Shown piece after piece: positions 1-9,947 of a stretch of 64,000 nt of DNA (its first letter is position 1; each line of letters begins with the position of its first letter). The notes beneath the pieces are model-generated. The model did no database searches, was not told the DNA's origin, and saw nothing but the letters and a program-made list of their open reading frames with translations. Source of the stretch: Peptococcaceae bacterium. Its GTDB lineage: Bacteria; Bacillota; Peptococcia; DRI-13; PHAD01. Position numbers and translations under genes: made by a program. The stretch spans positions 1 through 64,000 of the forward strand of contig JANLFJ010000017.1 of NCBI GenBank assembly GCA_024655825.1. The letters are read 5' to 3'.

Positions 1-88
1 GCGTTCCTTTCAACGCTTGTGCTGTTTGGCCCCCTGAACATAGCAATTAGCTCGTATTATAGTATTGGCCGTTCCGGCCCTTTCTATC

Positions 89-1534
89 CTATTTTTTCCA
101 AAAAGAGGGCAAAAATATCACCAGGACGGTGTAGAGTTCCAACCTTCCCAACAGCATGAGAAAAGCGAGATAAAATTTGCCGGGGAGGGGAACAAAGCTG
201 TAGTTGCAGGCCGGTCCCACGCTGCCCAAACCCGGGCCCACATTGCCCAGGGTGGCCGCGACGGAAGTAAAGGCGCTGACCAGATCCAGCCCCAGGGCAG
301 CCATCAGTACCGTGCTTATCCCGGTAATCGCCATATATATAAAGAAAAACTGCAGCACATTGATCAGCACTTCGTTGTGGATCGACTTCCCGTCGATTTT
401 GGCGGTGAGTATCGCGCGGGGATGCATGGCCTTCTGCAGTTCGAGGCGGCACTGCTTAAGCAAGAAAAGAATGCGGCCGACCTTGATCGAACCCCCCGTC
501 GAACCGGAGCACCCGCCTATAAACATTAAGATCACGAGCAAAGCCTTGCCGAAAGGCGGCCAGCTGCCAAAATCCGCAGTCGCGTATCCCGTGGTTGTCA
601 TGATGGAAACGACCTGGAAAGCGGCCTGGCGGAGCGATGCCTCAACAGGCTGGTCAAAAGCGGCTGTAAGGTGGCCGGTGACCGCGATTACCGAAACGAG
701 AACCAGCAAGGCGTACAGTTTGAACTCGCTGTTTTTCCAAAAACTTCTGAGGCTCCTTTTCTGGAAGGCGTGGAAATGCAAGGCGAAGTTGGCGCCGGCC
801 AAAAACATGAACAGGATGATGACCCAGTGAACAAGGGGGTTGGTATAGTACCCGATGCTGGCGTTCTTGGTGGAAAACCCGCCGGTGGCCAGTGTCCCGA
901 AGGTATGGCACAGAGCGTCAAAAAGAGGCATGCCCAGCAGCTTGAGAAGTACTGTTTCCGCCGCGGTAAAAACCAGGTAGGTATACCAGAGAACTTTGGC
1001 CGTCTCGCTGATCCGGGGTTTTATTTTCTCGGCCACGGGTCCCGGCGATTCGGCCTTGAACATTTGCAAGCCGCCCACGCCCAGCGACGAAAGGAGGGCT
1101 AAAAACAAGACGATGATCCCCATCCCGCCCAGCCAGTGGGTCAGGCTCCGCCAAAACAGCACGCCGTGCGGCAGGGCCTCGATATCGGTTATCACGCTTG
1201 CCCCGGTGGTGGTGAACCCGGACATCGTCTCAAAAAAGGCGTCGCCAAAGGAAGTGAACGTGCCGGAAAGAAGATAGGGGACAGCGCCGAAAAGCGAGGC
1301 CGTAAGCCAGCTGAGTGAAACAACGGCAAAGGCTTCCCTGTTTTGAAAACTCCCCTTAAAGCCGGTCGCCCGGAAAGCGATAAGCCCGGTAAGAAAGGTA
1401 ACCGCACCCGGCAGCAAAAAGGCGGGCCAGTCATGGTCGCCGTAGTAAAGAGACCAACAAAGCGGCAAGAACATCGAACCGCCTATGAGCATCAAAATCG
1501 CGCCCAAAGCTGCAATTATCATCCCGTAGTTCAT
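89..1534 (-). CDS. trkH: Trk-type potassium uptake protein TrkH (membrane subunit)
   Basis: This is the ion-conducting membrane subunit of a Trk/Ktr potassium importer. The 481-residue product is hydrophobic throughout and carries the repeated pore segments of the TrkH/KtrB family, for example around TTTGASVITD and TTTGYATADF, plus Gly-rich GGCSGSTGGSIK. The length fits the family. The ATG is preceded by AAGGGG. It starts 25 nt after the stop of trkA, so the two form one operon encoding pore and gating ring. Family assignment is firm; ion preference (K+ with Na+ or H+ coupling) is known for the family and not visible here. Confidence 0.95.
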   Translation of the reverse strand: MNYGMIIAALGAILMLIGGSMFLPLCWSLYYGDHDWPAFLLPGAVTFLTGLIAFRATGFKGSFQNREAFAVVSLSWLTASLFGAVPYLLSGTFTSFGDAFFETMSGFTTTGASVITDIEALPHGVLFWRSLTHWLGGMGIIVLFLALLSSLGVGGLQMFKAESPGPVAEKIKPRISETAKVLWYTYLVFTAAETVLLKLLGMPLFDALCHTFGTLATGGFSTKNASIGYYTNPLVHWVIILFMFLAGANFALHFHAFQKRSLRSFWKNSEFKLYALLVLVSVIAVTGHLTAAFDQPVEASLRQAAFQVVSIMTTTGYATADFGSWPPFGKALLVILMFIGGCSGSTGGSIKVGRILFLLKQCRLELQKAMHPRAILTAKIDGKSIHNEVLINVLQFFFIYMAITGISTVLMAALGLDLVSAFTSVAATLGNVGPGLGSVGPACNYSFVPLPGKFYLAFLMLLGRLELYTVLVIFLPSFWKK

Positions 1535-1559
1535 AATTTTTCCCCTTTATGCCACAAAT

Positions 1560-2903
1560 TTATGCCACAAAGTAATCCATCACCTGGGACGTAGATTTCG
1601 GCAAAGCGAACACGGTGACCACGTCTCCGGGCAAGAGGGAGTCGTCGCCCTTCGGGATTATTACCTGGCTGCTGCGGTAAATGGAGCCGACGATGGACCC
1701 GGCCGGGAAATTCAGGTCCTTCAGTTTTTTATTGGCCACTTTTGATTCCGGCGCCACGATAAACTCCATCATTTCAGCGCTTTCATTGCTTAACAGCGTT
1801 ACGGAAACGACGTTGCTCCCCCTGTTGATAAAACGCAGGATGGCATTGGCGGTGAGGGTGCGCGGGCTTATGCCCACATCAATCCCCACGCTTTCCATGA
1901 GTCCGATGTAATCGGAACGGCGAACCTGGGCAACCGTTTTCTTGGCTCCCAGGTGTTTGACGATAAGGCTGACCAGCAGGTTCAGCTTGTCGTCATCGGT
2001 CAGGCAGACAAAGACATCGGCGTCTCCCGCTCCCTCCGCTTTGAGCAGGTCAATATCGGTGGCGTCGCCGTGCAACACCAGGGTGCTGTTAAGCGCGTTG
2101 GAGAGATCCAGGCAGCGTTTATACTCTTTCTCGATTATTTTGACGTGGTATTTTCTTTCTTCCAGGATCCTGGCAAGGTGGTAGCCGGTGAACCCGCCTC
2201 CAAGGATCATCACGCGTTCGGCCCTTTTGCGTTCGCTTCCGAGCATCCTTTCAATCCTCATCATATCTTTGGTCCTGGCCAGGATGAAGATGATATCGTG
2301 GGGAAGAATCTGGTCGTTGCCTCGCGGGATCAGCATCTCGCCTTTCCGGAAAACGGCCACGATGATAAACGGGTAAGGTATTTCCAAATCCTTCAGGTAC
2401 ATGCCGGCCACCTGGGCCTCCGGGGTGATTTTCAGTTCCAGCAGCTGGATGTTGCCGTCGCTGAAATAGACGACATCGAGGGCCTCCGGCACATCAATCA
2501 GTTTGGCGATTTCCTTGGCGGTTACCAGCTCCGGGTTGATAACCAGGTCGATGCCCGTAAAAACCCCTTTTTTCATGCCGTTGCTGTCCTGGAGGTACTC
2601 CGGGTTGCGCACGCGGGCGACGGTCTTGCCCACGCCAAAGTTCTTGGCCAGCATGCAGGCAACCATGTTCACTTCGTCAACTTCCGTAACCGCCGCCAGC
2701 AAGTCCGCCTCTTTGACGCCCGCCTCCTGCAGGGTCGCCGCGCTGGCGCCATTGCCGGTTATAACCTGGATGTCCAGGTTATCCTGCAAAACCCTGGCCC
2801 TTTCTTCATCCTTTTCGATGATCACCACGTCATGCTCCTGCTGGGCCAGAAGTTTCGCTATGTTAAAACCTATTTTGCCGGCCCCGATAATGATCACGCG
2901 CAT
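1560..2903 (-). CDS. trkA: Trk system regulatory subunit TrkA
   Basis: This is the cytosolic nucleotide-binding subunit that gates TrkH. The 447 residues form two tandem RCK halves, each with a Rossmann Gly motif (IIIGAGKIGFNIA at the N-terminus, MILGGGFTGYHLA near residue 231) followed by a TrkA-C domain. This duplicated form is the usual TrkA, unlike the single-copy KtrA. The ATG follows GGGAGG at a long spacing. It is the first gene of the trkA-trkH operon. TrkA proteins bind NAD(H) or ATP, and some bind cyclic di-AMP through the C domain; a YaaQ-type c-di-AMP receptor is encoded near the right end of this window. Confidence 0.95.
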   Translation of the reverse strand: MRVIIIGAGKIGFNIAKLLAQQEHDVVIIEKDEERARVLQDNLDIQVITGNGASAATLQEAGVKEADLLAAVTEVDEVNMVACMLAKNFGVGKTVARVRNPEYLQDSNGMKKGVFTGIDLVINPELVTAKEIAKLIDVPEALDVVYFSDGNIQLLELKITPEAQVAGMYLKDLEIPYPFIIVAVFRKGEMLIPRGNDQILPHDIIFILARTKDMMRIERMLGSERKRAERVMILGGGFTGYHLARILEERKYHVKIIEKEYKRCLDLSNALNSTLVLHGDATDIDLLKAEGAGDADVFVCLTDDDKLNLLVSLIVKHLGAKKTVAQVRRSDYIGLMESVGIDVGISPRTLTANAILRFINRGSNVVSVTLLSNESAEMMEFIVAPESKVANKKLKDLNFPAGSIVGSIYRSSQVIIPKGDDSLLPGDVVTVFALPKSTSQVMDYFVA

Positions 2904-3035
2904 ATTCTTTTATTTCCTCCCCGGTTGTGTAATGTTAACCAGTGAAATGTTTTTATCTTAAAATTGGTTTTATTATAAACCTAAAAAATAAGATAATAAA
3001 TAGCAAACAGCAGAATGCTGTATTTAAAAATGAAA

Positions 3036-3920
3036 TCAGCCTGCCGGGCCCTCCTTTGCCGGGGCGGGCTGGAGAATGACGATCCCCAGCAGGATTAAAA
3101 CGCCCCCCAGCAGCTGGAGCATCGTGAGGACTTCTTCAAAAACGACCCTGGCCATCACTACGGTAGCCAGCGGCTCGACCGTGCTGATGATGCTGGTCTT
3201 TGAAGGTCCGATCCATTTTATGCCCAGCCAGAAGCAGCCTACAGCCAGTACCGTGGAGAAGATGATCATGCCGCCGATGGAATACCAGGCCAGCGCCGCA
3301 AAATCGAACGATAGGGCTCCGGTTAAAAGACCTGTCAGGCCGTAAACAAGAGCGCCTCCCGCCATGACGTACGTGGTGGCCTTCACCGGTTCCAGCGGCT
3401 CAATAACACGGCTCCCGGCGACAATATAAACCGTGTACACGCAGGCCGCTCCTACGGCGCATAAAACGCCAATCAGGTCAGCCTTTTGAAAAGATGCTCC
3501 CAGCACAAAAACCATGCCGGTAAAAGTGGTTAGCAGGGCAAGCCCCTTTTGCGCATTCATTTTTTCCATTTTGAGCAATACAGTGACCGCCGACACTAAA
3601 GAGGGGTACAAATACAGGAGCATGCCGGCAAGCGAGGCTGGTATGCGGGAAACCGCCAGCAGGAAAAAGGCCGACATGCTCCCGTAACCCGCCCCGCCCA
3701 AGAGCAGCAGTTTAAGAACGGTAACCCGGTCATAGCAATCGCTTTTTCCCTTGATCAGGTTATAAAGCCAAAAAAGCAGGGCGGCGCCGCTAAAACGCAA
3801 AAAAAGAACGGATGGAACATTCGCGCCGCCCGCATAGGCAAATTTGGCTAAGATTGCCAGGGTCGCAAAAGCAACCCCCGAAATAAAAGATACTATGGTT
3901 CCCAATTCCTGCTTTCTCAT
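3036..3920 (-). CDS. EamA/DMT-superfamily transporter
   Basis: This is a 294-residue polytopic membrane protein with about ten hydrophobic segments arranged as two EamA repeats, typical of drug/metabolite transporters. The N-terminal repeat starts with GTIVSFISGVAFATLAILAKF and the second carries GVLCAVGAACVYTVYIVAGS. Members export amino acids, sugars or other metabolites; the substrate cannot be told from sequence. It is a single gene, separated by 132 bp from trkA and by 134 bp from the kinase. No strong ribosome site precedes the ATG. Confidence 0.88.
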   Translation of the reverse strand: MRKQELGTIVSFISGVAFATLAILAKFAYAGGANVPSVLFLRFSGAALLFWLYNLIKGKSDCYDRVTVLKLLLLGGAGYGSMSAFFLLAVSRIPASLAGMLLYLYPSLVSAVTVLLKMEKMNAQKGLALLTTFTGMVFVLGASFQKADLIGVLCAVGAACVYTVYIVAGSRVIEPLEPVKATTYVMAGGALVYGLTGLLTGALSFDFAALAWYSIGGMIIFSTVLAVGCFWLGIKWIGPSKTSIISTVEPLATVVMARVVFEEVLTMLQLLGGVLILLGIVILQPAPAKEGPAG

Positions 3921-4054
3921 TTGACGTCAGCCCGTTTCCAATGGCGCCAAAAAACAGCCCGCCGTGTGTTGTATGCTGTATAATTATAGCTCAGCAGCGG
4001 CAATACGTAAATAAGGCTTATGACAGGCAGTCGCTGGCCAAATGAAGCCTACAG

Positions 4055-5833
4055 TTATTCAGGAGTCTTGGCCTCGCGTATCTCTTCCAGTACGGGCAGC
4101 CCCGGGCTGAAGATTACGTAAAAAGTGGTCCCTTCGTTTCCGGTCTCAACCCTGATGCTCGCCCTGTGCCTTCCGGCGATGCTGTAGCATTTGGCCAGGC
4201 CCAGCCCTGAACCCTTTTCTTTTGTTGTAAAAAAGGGGGTGCCCATCCTCTCCAGCACCTCGTCGGGAATCGCCGGGCCCTCGTCCTGAACCGCCAGGAC
4301 AACATCTTCTCCTTGCACATAGGTTTTTAGGGTTAATGTCCCTCCCTCGGTCATGGCTTCCAGCCCGTTGCGGCAGAGGTGAAGAACAAGGGTGCGAATT
4401 TCGCCGCTGTCCATAAGCAGGTCGGGAACAGCATCGATCTGCAGCGTTACCTTTTTGTTTGTTTCCGCGGCATAAGCTTGTATCAAGGGATAAATGTCCT
4501 TGATGATGGTGCCGAGGTTCTGGTTTTTTATATTGCTGGCGGTGGTCCGGCCAAACGTCAGGAAGTCTTCCAGGATGTATTTGATGCGGTTGAATTCAGC
4601 CAGGATGATGTCAACATACTCCTTATTACGGCCCAGTTCGGTCTTTTTGGCGATCACCTGAAGGAGACCGGATATTGTGGTCATGGGATTCCTGATCTCA
4701 TGGGCTATACCAGCGGCCATCTCGGCTGTCAGCTTGAGCCGATCTCTCCGGGCTGCTTCTTTTTCCGCTTTTTTTTGTTCGGTTATGTCATTTACGACGA
4801 CCAGGAAGTAGTACTTGCCCTCCACGCTGACGGCTTCCCCGGAAACCAGTCCAGAACGTTTCTCCCCGGTTTTTGTGTAATAGGTTATTTCCTGGTTCCT
4901 GAGCAGCCCTTTTTCTTTTATGGCCCTGAAAAGGGCGTGTGACTGCTCCGCCTGCCTGAAGATGCCAATTTCCGGCAGCGGCCTGTCTATGACCCGGTCT
5001 TTGTCCAGCCCGAGCGTATTGATAAATTTTTCGTTAATGTCGATAACCGTCATTTCAGGTAACGATATTAGGGCGGTTAAAAAAGGGCTGGCCCTGAAGG
5101 ACCGCTCTTTTAATTTCAAGGCCGCTTCTGAAACCTTCCACGACGTAATGTCGTGATAATAAAGGATTACCCCCTCGCCGGAAGGGCGCACTTTTACCTC
5201 AAACCAGCGGTTGCGGGTGGGATGAAAGGTCTCAAAATCCCGCGGGGCTTTTTCTTTTACTATCGTGCGAAATTCTTTATACAGCACCGAATTGATGGTC
5301 TGGGGGATAATGTCCCATATTTTTTTGCCTTTGGCGTCTTTTTCGTCCCTGGCGGCAAGTTCCTGGGCCTTCTGGTTCAAATAGGTGATGCTTCCTTCGC
5401 TGTCCAGAACAAAAAACGCCTCGGGGACACCGTCTAGTGTTTCATACGCTTGTTTCGCCAGTCCAAGGATTTTTTTCTCGGTCTCTTTTTGCTTTGTAAT
5501 ATCGCGCACAAGCGCATAGATCAATTCTTCTCCCAGGACGGGAACAACTGTCCAGGACAGCCACCTGTAGGAGTTGTTGCCGCAAAAGTAGCGGTGCTCG
5601 TAATTCCCAGGCTGCAGCATGTTCCTCCTGGAGAAAACCTTCCTGTCGTCGGGATGAAGAAGCTCAAAAACCGGCTTTTCCTTCAACTCGGAAAGCGAAT
5701 AACCCAGCACCTTTTCGACGGCCTGGTTAGCCTCAAGGAGGTAACCGTTATAATCAAGCACACAGATCATTTCCGGGCAGGACGAAAAAAAATTAGAAAA
5801 ATCGTAGTTAATAACTGACTGTGGCCTTTGCAT
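4055..5833 (-). CDS. Soluble sensor histidine kinase with three PAS domains
   Basis: This is a 592-residue cytosolic kinase without membrane segments. Three PAS modules occupy roughly residues 12-115, 130-232 and 243-355, each ending in a PAC-like D-I-T motif. HisKA follows, with the phospho-accepting His at about residue 378 in AAGIAHEIRNPMT, then HATPase_c with an N-box (NGLEAM), DEGPA and GSGLGLA. The layout and lack of a partner regulator resemble the orphan kinases KinA-KinE that start sporulation in Bacillus and Clostridia. That role is an inference. It is transcribed divergently from the acetyltransferase gene at 6113. Confidence 0.9.
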   Translation of the reverse strand: MQRPQSVINYDFSNFFSSCPEMICVLDYNGYLLEANQAVEKVLGYSLSELKEKPVFELLHPDDRKVFSRRNMLQPGNYEHRYFCGNNSYRWLSWTVVPVLGEELIYALVRDITKQKETEKKILGLAKQAYETLDGVPEAFFVLDSEGSITYLNQKAQELAARDEKDAKGKKIWDIIPQTINSVLYKEFRTIVKEKAPRDFETFHPTRNRWFEVKVRPSGEGVILYYHDITSWKVSEAALKLKERSFRASPFLTALISLPEMTVIDINEKFINTLGLDKDRVIDRPLPEIGIFRQAEQSHALFRAIKEKGLLRNQEITYYTKTGEKRSGLVSGEAVSVEGKYYFLVVVNDITEQKKAEKEAARRDRLKLTAEMAAGIAHEIRNPMTTISGLLQVIAKKTELGRNKEYVDIILAEFNRIKYILEDFLTFGRTTASNIKNQNLGTIIKDIYPLIQAYAAETNKKVTLQIDAVPDLLMDSGEIRTLVLHLCRNGLEAMTEGGTLTLKTYVQGEDVVLAVQDEGPAIPDEVLERMGTPFFTTKEKGSGLGLAKCYSIAGRHRASIRVETGNEGTTFYVIFSPGLPVLEEIREAKTPE

Positions 5834-6030
5834 GTATTATCTCAGCCCTTCATTCCACGTTTATACTATGTCTTTATTTTTCGCTAAAAAGCCCTATTTT
5901 CCTTTAGAATTTTGTCGAGGAAAAGCAAAAAATGAAAAAGTATATCTAATCTTTATACATATAAATATTTTGTGGAAAAACGGGGCGGTCGGGATATAAA
6001 AAAAGTTACAACCTTATATAAAATTTTAAG

Positions 6031-6059
6031 TTGTTTATAATGAAATTATCGTATATAAT
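6031..6059 (+). promoter_or_regulatory. Candidate sigma-A promoter of the GNAT gene
   Basis: TTGTTT (6031-6036) and TATAAT (6054-6059) are separated by 17 bp in a very AT-rich gap, 54 bp before the ATG. The 279-bp gap between the divergent kinase and acetyltransferase genes shows nothing else clear. Confidence 0.55.
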
Positions 6060-6112
6060 TAATGCGTAAAGGTGTTCTGTACCCCTCAGCCCGGCGATAA
6101 GGAGGGATTAAT

Positions 6113-6742
6113 ATGATCCGTAAAGCTACCGTCAGGGACCTTGACGGCATCCTATCCATCATGAAAAGCGTAGGAAACAGGTACAAGGACCCTGAGCAGG
6201 GATTTTTAATGGGAGACTACACGCTGCACGAAAAAAAGCACAGGCAAAAGTATGCCTGTGATCTCAAGAAACTTGCGTATGCCTATGTCTATGAAGAAAA
6301 CCAAAAGGTGAAAGCATTTTTGATGGCTTACAAAAAGAGTGAATGGCTAAATGAAGTACCCGGTTGGATAGATGAAATTATCTGGAGACCGGGATTCAAC
6401 AGCTCTTTCCTGGACAATTTCGTCCTGATCAACCAGACAGCCATGTACCCCGAACTTACCGGGCACGGCATCGGAAGCATGCTCTACGAAAACCTTATAC
6501 AGGATCTGGTCGCGGACGGCGTGAAAAACATTTTTGCGGAAACCATTATCGCGCCGGTCCCCAATTTCGCTTCCCTGAATTTCCGGATAAAGCAAAAATA
6601 TGAGCTGGCCGGCATTCGTTATGAGGAATACGCCGGTGTTATTCACACCACGCTGGTTTACCACAAACCCGTTTTCGACCAGGAAAAAATCGTGCCGTTT
6701 ACCCATGTCCATCCCAGGCCGGCTGCGCGCAAGGAGGCATGA
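6113..6742 (+). CDS. GNAT-family N-acetyltransferase
   Basis: The 209-residue protein has the acetyl-CoA binding motif A of GNAT enzymes near residues 115-135 (ELTGHGIGSMLYENLI), with the usual beta-bulge region before it. The substrate is unknown. AAGGAGGG lies 6 nt before the ATG. It is a single gene with its own promoter, convergent with treT. The C-terminal half (IFAETIIAPVPNFASLNFRIK) fits the fold's later strands, and the length is normal for a one-domain GNAT. Confidence 0.85.
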   Translation: MIRKATVRDLDGILSIMKSVGNRYKDPEQGFLMGDYTLHEKKHRQKYACDLKKLAYAYVYEENQKVKAFLMAYKKSEWLNEVPGWIDEIIWRPGFNSSFLDNFVLINQTAMYPELTGHGIGSMLYENLIQDLVADGVKNIFAETIIAPVPNFASLNFRIKQKYELAGIRYEEYAGVIHTTLVYHKPVFDQEKIVPFTHVHPRPAARKEA

Positions 6743-6796
6743 AGGCAACGAAAAAGTCCACTTCCAGCAGAATAAATACCTCTCTTTGTGGATTAA

Positions 6797-8038
6797 TCAG
6801 GAATCGTTAAGCCGGTCAAACAGTTTCAGGTAGTTGAGGATGTTCGTTGTTATGAGGAAGTTCTTGCGAACCTTCTCGCGCCCTTCCTCTCCCATCTTTT
6901 CGGCCAGGTTCGGGTTCCTGAGCAGGGTAAGAACCCTCTCGGCGCACTCTTCCACCGTTTCAACCAGGTAGCCGTTCTCGCCGTCGTCAATCTGGAGCTT
7001 AATACCTCCCGCATTCCCGCCGATAACCGGCTTTTTTTTCCACATCCCCTCGGCTACTGTAAGCCCGAAGCCTTCGCGAATTGATTTCTGCACGATGATT
7101 TTCGCGGCCGTCTGAAAGGCGTTAACCTCCCGGTTAGAGACGCCGTTAAAGTTGGTAACGATATCTATGTCATAGTCTTCTCCAGCCCTGCGAAGCGTGC
7201 GGTAGAGATACTCCCATCCCTCCGGATCATCCGAGGCCATGGAGCCTACCAGCGCCAGCTGGACGCTGGGGTATTCTTTTTTCACTATTTTGTAGACATC
7301 TATTACGCCCAGGGGGTCCTTCCAGGGGTCAAACCGGGATACCTGGACAATCAAAGGCCTGTTAGCATCCACACCGAAACTGCTGATGATGCCGCTGGCT
7401 TCCTCTTCTTCCAGCGGTATATTTTTGGGGCTGAGGGGATCAATGGACGGGGTGATAAAGGTCAGGTTATTGAGCTGCGCTCCTTCCTTGGCAAAATCAG
7501 GCATTGTAAAAACACAGGCATCATAGCGGCTTACAAACTGGTATAAAAAATCCCAGTACTCATGGTTGGGAGCGGAAGTATCAATGTGACAGCGCCATAT
7601 CCACCTGGCCCGGTCATTGGCGGTGCGAAAATTGATAAGCGGTGCAGGCTGGGGGTCATGCACTACGATGAAATCGTAATCCCACTTAGCCATTGCTGCG
7701 GCATTAAGCTCATTATATTTATAATAAATGTCCCTGGCCCAGGAAGGCAGTTCCCCCTCTTTTCCCTGAAGGCAGTTGTGAAAGTCCTTGGTTACGGCAT
7801 AAAACTCCTGGGTTCCTTTAAGCACCCACCAGTCGACATGAAGGCCCATATCCCTGGCCAGGGGTACAAAAGAGTGGAGTATTTCGGCCACACCCCCTCC
7901 GAAAGCCGTTGAGTTGACCATGCATACCTTTTTATCTTTAAACCTGTCAAGGTAATAAGTCAGTTCTATTTCGCTGTCCCTGTCCAGGAACGGGAGGTAA
8001 TCCAGGTATTTTTTGGTTCCTGTTTGCACAAGTTCCAT
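6797..8038 (-). CDS. treT: Trehalose glycosyltransferring synthase TreT (GT4)
   Basis: TreT joins an NDP-glucose donor to free glucose to form trehalose, reversibly. The 413-residue product matches the known archaeal TreT pattern along its length: NSTAFGGGVAEILHSFVPL near the N-terminus, VVHDPQPAPLI, WIWRCHID, a donor-site block with QVSRFDPWKDPLGVIDVY, and the GT4 E-x7-E motif in REGFGLTVAEGMWKKKPVIG. The ATG is preceded by GGAAGGGG. It diverges from treZ across 112 bp, so two independent routes to trehalose lie side by side. A kojibiose-type or other disaccharide specificity cannot be excluded. Confidence 0.87.
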   Translation of the reverse strand: MELVQTGTKKYLDYLPFLDRDSEIELTYYLDRFKDKKVCMVNSTAFGGGVAEILHSFVPLARDMGLHVDWWVLKGTQEFYAVTKDFHNCLQGKEGELPSWARDIYYKYNELNAAAMAKWDYDFIVVHDPQPAPLINFRTANDRARWIWRCHIDTSAPNHEYWDFLYQFVSRYDACVFTMPDFAKEGAQLNNLTFITPSIDPLSPKNIPLEEEEASGIISSFGVDANRPLIVQVSRFDPWKDPLGVIDVYKIVKKEYPSVQLALVGSMASDDPEGWEYLYRTLRRAGEDYDIDIVTNFNGVSNREVNAFQTAAKIIVQKSIREGFGLTVAEGMWKKKPVIGGNAGGIKLQIDDGENGYLVETVEECAERVLTLLRNPNLAEKMGEEGREKVRKNFLITTNILNYLKLFDRLNDS

Positions 8039-8150
8039 TCGGCAAACCCCTTCCGCATTAATTTAATTGATTAATAATTCACCATGAAAACAATACTATT
8101 TATAAACTGGTTATAAACCGGACTTTTTTAACATCGGGGAATGATTGGCC

Positions 8151-9947
8151 ATGCCGGAAATGGGGGCGGAAATTGTCGATCTTGAAAAAAGGAAAGTGAG
8201 GTTCAGGGTGTTCGCCTTGGCTAAAAAGGGGGTTAGCGTTATTGTCAGGTCCGGCCGCCTGGAAAAGGAATTCCCTCTCTTTCAGGAAAGCCTCAATGTC
8301 TACAGCCGGGAAATCACGGGTCTGGCCCCGGATTCTCTTTACAAATTCCGTCTTGACGGGGAGAAGACATACCCCGACCCCTATTCACAATACCAGCCCT
8401 TTGGGGTACACGGCTGGTCACAGCTCGTCGACCACAGTTCCTACCGCTGGCACGACGCGGACTGGAAAGGCCGAAAACTGGAAGAATTAATTATCATGGA
8501 AATCCATACGGGAACCTTCACGCCAGGCGGTACTTTCCGGGAGGCGGCGGAGAAAATCGAATATCTTGTTGAACTTGGCATAACGGCCGTGGAAATCATG
8601 CCGGTAACCCAGACCCCGGGCAGGTGGAACTGGGGTTATGACGGTGTAAACCTCTTTTCCGTAAATCACAACTACGGCCGGCCGGATGACCTCAAATATT
8701 TTATTGACACCTGCCATGCGCATCATCTTTCCGTAATCCTGGACGTGGTTTACAATCACTTCGGACCCGAGGGAAATTACCTTTACGCGTTCGGCCCGTA
8801 TTTTACAAACAAGCACCAGACTCCCTGGGGTGCGGCTGTGAATTTCGACGACGATTACAGTGAGTTTACGCGAAAAATGGTGCTGGAAAACGTGCGTTTC
8901 TGGCTGGAAACATATCATTTCGACGGGCTGCGCCTCGATGCCGTTCACGCCATTGTGGATAACAGCCGCGTGCATATCCTCCAGGAAATCAGTGCCGCCG
9001 TGCATAAACTGGCCGCCAGGCTTAAAAAAAATTTATTTGTTATCGGTGAAAGCGATGAAAACAATGTCAGGCTGATCACCCCGCTTGAAGCTGGCGGCTG
9101 CGGCCTGGACGCTCAATGGCTTGATGATTTTCACCATGTAGTCCATACTGCGCTGACGGGGGAAAAGAAGGGTTATTACATGGATTACGGCAGGTTTACA
9201 GATTTCCAAAAGGTTTTCAAAAATTACCTGTATACAGGCGAGTACTCCCGTTACTGGCAAAAAAACCGCGGAACCGATGCTTCGGACCGTCCCGGCAAGC
9301 AGTTTGTGGCCGCCATCCAGAACCACGACCAGGTGGGTAACAGGGTGTGCGGCGACCGCCTGTCAACACTGGTTGATTTTCCATACCTGAAAGCGGCGGC
9401 CGGAATGCTGTTTTTTTCCGCCTACCTGCCGCTTCTTTTTATGGGTGAAGAGTATGGTGAAACCAGGCCTTTCTTGTTCTTTACCGACTACCAGGACCCG
9501 CAGTTGAAAAAGGCCGTGTCCCGGGGCCGACGAGAAGAATTCAGGCATTTCGATTGGACGGACGTTCCCGACCCCCAGGACCCCGAATCCTTTTACCGGT
9601 CAAAACTGACCGGCAGGGACTGCTGGAACGAGCAAAACAGGTATCTTTTCAATTATTACCGGGACCTGATCAGGCTCAGAACATCTCACCCCGTCCTGAA
9701 ATCGCTTGATAAAAAAAGGCTCTGCGTGGAAGTCTTCCCCGCCAAGCGGGTTGTCAGTATAAAACGATGGAATGACGGCACCGTTCTGACCGCCTTGTTC
9801 AACCTGGGTCCGGAAGATACAGAGTTCGCAGTCACAGAGGGAAAACTGATTTTTAATTCGGAATGGGGCATCTACGGCGGAAAGGCGGCGGAGGCAGGCG
9901 GTGTTTTGTTAAAAGGACAGGTGGTTGTTATCGAATCAACGCCTTGA
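8151..9947 (+). CDS. treZ: Malto-oligosyltrehalose trehalohydrolase (GH13)
   Basis: TreZ releases trehalose from maltooligosyl-trehalose. The protein has an N-terminal CBM48-like domain (about residues 1-95) and a GH13 barrel with the four conserved regions: DVVYNHFGPEG, GLRLDAVHAI with the nucleophile Asp, FVIGESDEN with the acid Glu, and QNHDQVGNR with the stabilising Asp. The length of about 598 residues is typical. Start: the frame opens at TTG 8145, but GGGGA at 8136 is spaced better for ATG 8151, chosen here. The partner TreY, which makes the substrate, is not seen in the window. Its 3' end overlaps the convergent GH57 gene by 20 bp. Confidence 0.9.
   Translation: MPEMGAEIVDLEKRKVRFRVFALAKKGVSVIVRSGRLEKEFPLFQESLNVYSREITGLAPDSLYKFRLDGEKTYPDPYSQYQPFGVHGWSQLVDHSSYRWHDADWKGRKLEELIIMEIHTGTFTPGGTFREAAEKIEYLVELGITAVEIMPVTQTPGRWNWGYDGVNLFSVNHNYGRPDDLKYFIDTCHAHHLSVILDVVYNHFGPEGNYLYAFGPYFTNKHQTPWGAAVNFDDDYSEFTRKMVLENVRFWLETYHFDGLRLDAVHAIVDNSRVHILQEISAAVHKLAARLKKNLFVIGESDENNVRLITPLEAGGCGLDAQWLDDFHHVVHTALTGEKKGYYMDYGRFTDFQKVFKNYLYTGEYSRYWQKNRGTDASDRPGKQFVAAIQNHDQVGNRVCGDRLSTLVDFPYLKAAAGMLFFSAYLPLLFMGEEYGETRPFLFFTDYQDPQLKKAVSRGRREEFRHFDWTDVPDPQDPESFYRSKLTGRDCWNEQNRYLFNYYRDLIRLRTSHPVLKSLDKKRLCVEVFPAKRVVSIKRWNDGTVLTALFNLGPEDTEFAVTEGKLIFNSEWGIYGGKAAEAGGVLLKGQVVVIESTP

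Noticed and set aside
1953-2945. 330-codon open frame on the plus strand
   Set aside because: It is entirely antisense to trkA, which has full family support; its composition is that of a shadow frame and it has no start signal.
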